NCBI GenBank assembly: GCA_026573805.1
Contig: JAIUSX010000014.1
Span: 3,410,001-3,474,000 of the forward strand
Length of the DNA stretch: 64,000 nt
Source: Hesperophylax magnus
Lineage: Eukaryota; Arthropoda; Insecta; Trichoptera; Limnephilidae
Direction of reading: 5' to 3'
The stretch's first letter is position 1. The number at the start of each line of letters is the position of its first letter. A program made the position numbers and the translations under genes. The notes under the pieces are model-generated. The model saw only the letters and a list, made by a program, of their open reading frames with translations. It did no database searches and had not been told where the DNA came from. Shown here piece after piece: positions 60,523 to 64,000 of this stretch.

Positions 60523-60726
60523 TTTTAATATTTTTTCTTTTAAAAAAACTTTAATCTCATTATATTTTTTGTATTATTATTATTATATTTTGTTTTCGTT
60601 TATTGTGTATGTATTATCTTACAATATTTTTTATATTTACTTTATATATATTCCATGTATAATATGGAGCTCGTGGGATTGCACCACCCTCCCGAGATCT
60701 GGAATAAAAATTTAAAAAAAAAATAG
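59970..60726 (+). mobile_element. Possible retroposed element with A-tail
   Basis: It holds two imperfect copies of GGRGATGCTGTGTRGA (59999 and 60132) about 133 bp apart. It ends GAGATCTGGAATAAAAATTT followed by a run of A, the layout of a retroposed 3' end. It also contains the TA microsatellite at 60460-60513. No coding domain seen; class unknown. Confidence 0.35.
60460..60513. repeat. TA dinucleotide microsatellite with T-tract
   Basis: ATATATATGT then an uninterrupted (AT)n run, followed directly by a T-run of about 13. Confidence 0.95.
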
Positions 60727-61452
60727 TTTCTAAGTGAATAAAGTGTAACTAATTTACATATTTACAATATCTTTATGACTTCAACCGTGACAAAGAGGTA
60801 AGGTGTGTAAATTTGTGCTGTAAATTTCGTTCATTACGGGTGCGATAAAACCAATAATATTGAGTTGCCGAGTCATGCAAGCTTAAGAAAAGGAAGGGGG
60901 CGGAAAATTCCATAGACTTGCCGTGGTCCGCAGCTTGCTTCTCAATGCCTCTCAGCGGGTGGCCACAGCACGCATCAAAACAATTGTCCCTCAGAACAGT
61001 ATTATAATATGTACTATAATAAAACACAGCTTAACTGCGGCGGGGGTTCACGATACACACGATCGTACTGCGGGTTTTCCAAGGCAGCGTTCAACATTCA
61101 ACAGCGGGGCGTGAGATGTGTTCGACAAACATTGGACTTTCGCTTTTCACCAACACAAGAACACTGAGGTTTTTTGGTGGTGGTAGGAAGAATGGGAATG
61201 AAAATTGGAAGGAAACAAGGACGCATATTTTAGGCAACTAAACTAAATTTATCAAACCAATTAATACAGACGTAGGTAACAAACCGGTGCAACTAGTTTG
61301 TCTATGTCCAAAATTCAGCAAACGTTAATTATGACTTTCACAATTTTAAAAATCAAACCTTTAAATAAGTAATAAATAGTAGATTTGTACAGCAAAAATG
61401 CATACTGGAACTGAATCACGCTAAGCAATCTAGGGGGAATGGGGACCATATA
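60727..61452. other. Intergenic sequence, nothing recognised
   Basis: A GC-richer patch at about 60895-61110 has short frames on both strands with no recognisable protein. Confidence 0.45.
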
Positions 61453-62344
61453 CAGGGTGTCCGCGAGTACACTAACTTCGGGAGGTGATTCTACGTGATG
61501 ATAGTACAAGTAAAAAAGTGTTTTTTTAAACTTCAACATGTAAGGATACTTTTCAGGTAAAAACGTAAGATTCATCCGCCGTGTGGGACTGGCATTATTA
61601 TTTTGCGCTGTTACTAAATCTACCGTCCAACGCCCAAACGCTATCGTTCCGTCGGTCAATTTAACTGCCGCGCTTCGAGTAAATAACTTTAATTTTATTC
61701 GCAAAGGATTTGATCATTTAATGTATCTAGCAATGTTAAACTTTAAAAGATTGCTTTGATCAAAACTTGTTAATGTAGTGTTTCTTTACCTTAGTTTGCA
61801 TTTATTAAGACATAATTGAAAGAACATCCGTATTTAGTGTGTGTTTTTTTTCAAAGACTTACTTTTAACATTGTGTTTATTGTGCGTAATTGTAATTAAT
61901 GTAACAATGTTTGGCTTCACCAATAATATGCAGATATACATTAGGTTTAGGGGCTACGAAATGTAAATATACACGTAAAGTGGACATTAGTAAGTGATTA
62001 ATAGTTAAATAATTTTATCGTCCAAAGTACATTTTCTTAATATTAGCACAGTTCTCTTTTTAATTTAGTTTAAAACATACGAATTGTAGCATAATCGTGA
62101 ACGTCAAACACTCGGCCTAATGTTATTGTTTACGTGCCTTTTCCATGGATACGGGTCGATCATTTTGCCACTTCGTTCTCGGCAAGCTCAAAGCGAAATT
62201 ATCGAGTAAGTTTGTACATCACACTAAGGATTTTTGTAGGTATGTCTTCATATGGAATTTAGGAAAAAACATTTATCTTTTTTACTCCTATCATCATGTA
62301 GAATCATCTCCCGACGTTAGTGCGCCTTACCGTAGGACACTCTG
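61453..62344. mobile_element. Non-autonomous TIR DNA transposon (892 bp)
   Basis: Left end CAGGGTGTCC then CACTAACTTCGGGAGGTGAT (61453 on) is matched by the inverted right end (ATCATCTCCCGACGTTAGTG then GGACACTCTG, ending 62344). The arms are about 70-100 bp long. TA flanks both sides (61451-61452 and 62345-62346), as for Tc1/mariner-type insertion. No transposase frame inside. Arms are related to the MITE at 51597-51815. Confidence 0.8.
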
Positions 62345-62674
62345 TATAGTAACAACATTTAAAATAATAAACCATTTGATAGCCCATACCTCTTCGAATG
62401 ATATAAATTGTTCGTTCAGGGATGACACCACAACCTGTTATGTATTCCACGTTGCAGAACGGACCTGCTGGCTAGAATAGCACGACAAGAGGTATGGTGC
62501 TGCTATATTCTATATAAAACCTCTTGAAGTTTTCAACATTGGCCTTGAAGGTTTCAAAAGTCATAAAACAATAACTGTAAAATATACTTTTATTTCACAT
62601 ATGGGTGTACTGATGATATCGTTCTAGCGGGAGAACCGGACTATGGAGAGTCGCGCGGTAAGTGATAGGTATTA

Positions 62675-63645
62675 TTGTATAGCTTTACGGGACAATATCG
62701 CGCTTTCTATGTAAAACAGTTTTACAAACTCATTGAATTATACATGATTTTTCGGCGCCTATTTTGTTGCTCATTATCGATTACACAATGTAAATCAGTT
62801 TCCCAGACTTTATTTAAACACAAAAATAGGGCAAATAGGCGACCGCCTCTAATCAAAATGAAAAAAAGACGGCCATGGAATAGGTTAAAAATGAGAATGT
62901 CGTGCAAGTTAACGCGTCTGAACGACTTACCGGGTTGTTTTGGCGATACCCGAATCATCTTTACTTAAAATATAAAAATTGGATTTACAATCACACCCTT
63001 ATAAGATCCAATTCGTACAGTATTTAAACAAATTCATTTGATTTTATGGAAAATATTTGCTGACACAATGCTCAAAACGTTCCCCAGATCTGCATCATCT
63101 TGTGTTCAAATCAAACCTATTTTCATCTGAATGGACATTTTAGTATAAAAATTGTGGATTTTGGAAGAAGGAACTTTATAACAAAATATCAAATGGCTTT
63201 TCATTCTCCAAAAGTGATGGGTTGGGTGGTTGCGTCATCAAATACAACATCAAGACTTATATGCATAAAATGGGTTGACCTACCGTACACCCAATGACAA
63301 CGAGGTACCCCAGAAAGGTCACACTCTTCTCAACATTTGTAAAAAACGAGATAAATAAAATATACCGGGGGTGAAAGAAGTGTTCCCCCAAAAACTGACT
63401 ACGCGAAGAGGTGACGTCCCGTGGCCTCCTCGCAGCCCAGACTTGACATCCCTGATTTTTATTGTATGGGGATATCTCAAAACTCGAGTTTATAGAAATA
63501 AACCAGCCACAATTCAAAGGCGAATATTCTTCAAGAGATAGTCCACATCCGCGCATAATGTTCCAAGGAGTTTTTTTTAAATCGTGGTCTCAGATTCGAG
63601 GAATGCCTGCAACGCAATGATGACTTTTTTGACCACATTAGTTTG
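62675..63645 (+). pseudogene. Degenerate mariner/Tc1-like transposase
   Basis: Three translated stretches match, in order, a transposase family common in insect genomes. A helix-turn-helix start (QYRAFYVKQFYK, frame from 62675); a middle part with YFHLNGHFSIKI and AFHSPKVMGW (63100-63297); and a catalytic C-terminal part PWPPRSPDLTSLIFIVWGYL then KTRVYRNKPATIQ (about 63420-63525). The frames change between parts and a stop follows the last, so it cannot make the ~330-350 residue protein. Terminal inverted repeats were not found around it. Its type, cutting at TA sites, would suit mobilising elements like that at 61453-62344, but no link is shown. Confidence 0.75.
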
Positions 63646-63779
63646 AAAAATTAATTTTCCCTTTTTATCAAAAATAACATTAATTTTCTTACGACTTGTA
63701 GTTTTTTTTTTATTGAGTTTTCATAAGTGAAAAATGTAATGACGCACCTTACAAACTGCTTTGGCAGTTTAGCGGGTAT

Positions 63780-64000
63780 AAATAATAAAAATAATAAAAA
63801 AAAATTTAAAAAATATTTTTTTTTAAGTTATGTAAATTTTTTAATAATAATAATAATATTTGGCTAATTTATATAGCGCCGTTTTCATGAAAAATCACCT
63901 CAAAGGCGCTTATGTTTATTCTAATAGGATTAAATATTAAATCTGTAATAAGAATATTAAAAAAATAAAAATGTTAACCAAATTTTTTTTTCACTTTCCT
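63780..64000. repeat. AT-rich low-complexity tail with AAT/TAA runs
   Basis: AATAATAAAAATAAT and TAATAATAATAATAAT runs plus long A-tracts; no gene seen to the window end. Confidence 0.7.

Noticed and set aside
60425..60715. 96-codon frame rich in Tyr and Ile
   Set aside because: It is the translation of the TA microsatellite and T-tract.

Overview
The window looks like nuclear DNA from an arthropod, most likely an insect. It is AT-rich and contains a homogeneous satellite array plus BEL/Pao and Ty3/gypsy LTR retrotransposons, LINE tails, MITEs and a decayed mariner/Tc1-like transposase. I recognise no host protein-coding gene in the 64 kb. The species cannot be named from this sequence. The setting is probably pericentromeric or other heterochromatin, with the right-hand edge of a satellite array near 39.9 kb.

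Positions 1-39884 are a satellite domain built on a ~166-bp monomer. The left part (1-14620) has higher-order repeats (HORs) whose lengths add up exactly: a 21-monomer unit of 3481 bp, a 6303-bp unit that equals an 18-monomer form (2983 bp) plus two extra 10-monomer blocks of 1660 bp, a 2982-bp 18-monomer unit, and a partial fourth unit. More diverged monomers follow. They were hit by a 6505-bp BEL/Pao retrotransposon (16012-22516), which has 324-bp LTRs and a perfect 5-bp target duplication, and by a small poly(A)-tailed retroposed fragment (24718-24922). The whole stretch 12197-25270, including the BEL element, is then repeated in direct tandem at 25271-38344 with a 13,074-bp offset. The second copy carries the same coding breaks, the same LTR mutations and the same 29-A homopolymer. 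The array ends in decayed monomers (38345-39004) and a five-copy, 176-bp local amplification (39005-39884).

Positions 39885-64000 are mostly unique, AT-rich intergenic sequence with scattered repeats. They include a 52-bp minisatellite (40784-41100), a fold-back element (41766-41944), a LINE 3' remnant on the minus strand (43862-44640), and a young-looking Ty3/gypsy element on the minus strand (46190-50779). That element has identical 180-bp LTRs, a tRNA-complementary primer site, a polypurine tract and one uninterrupted 1345-codon gag-pol frame. Further right are two elements sharing related terminal inverted repeats (51597-51815 and 61453-62344), two more LINE-like tails, a tRNA-derived sequence (57986-58057, minus), several micro- and minisatellites, and a degenerate mariner/Tc1-like transposase (62675-63645).

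The only intact protein-coding unit is the gypsy gag-pol. The BEL coding region is broken at the same two places in both copies, so it cannot make its polyprotein. The main biology is satellite evolution by unequal exchange, in which a transposon insertion was captured and co-amplified as part of a new, larger repeat unit.
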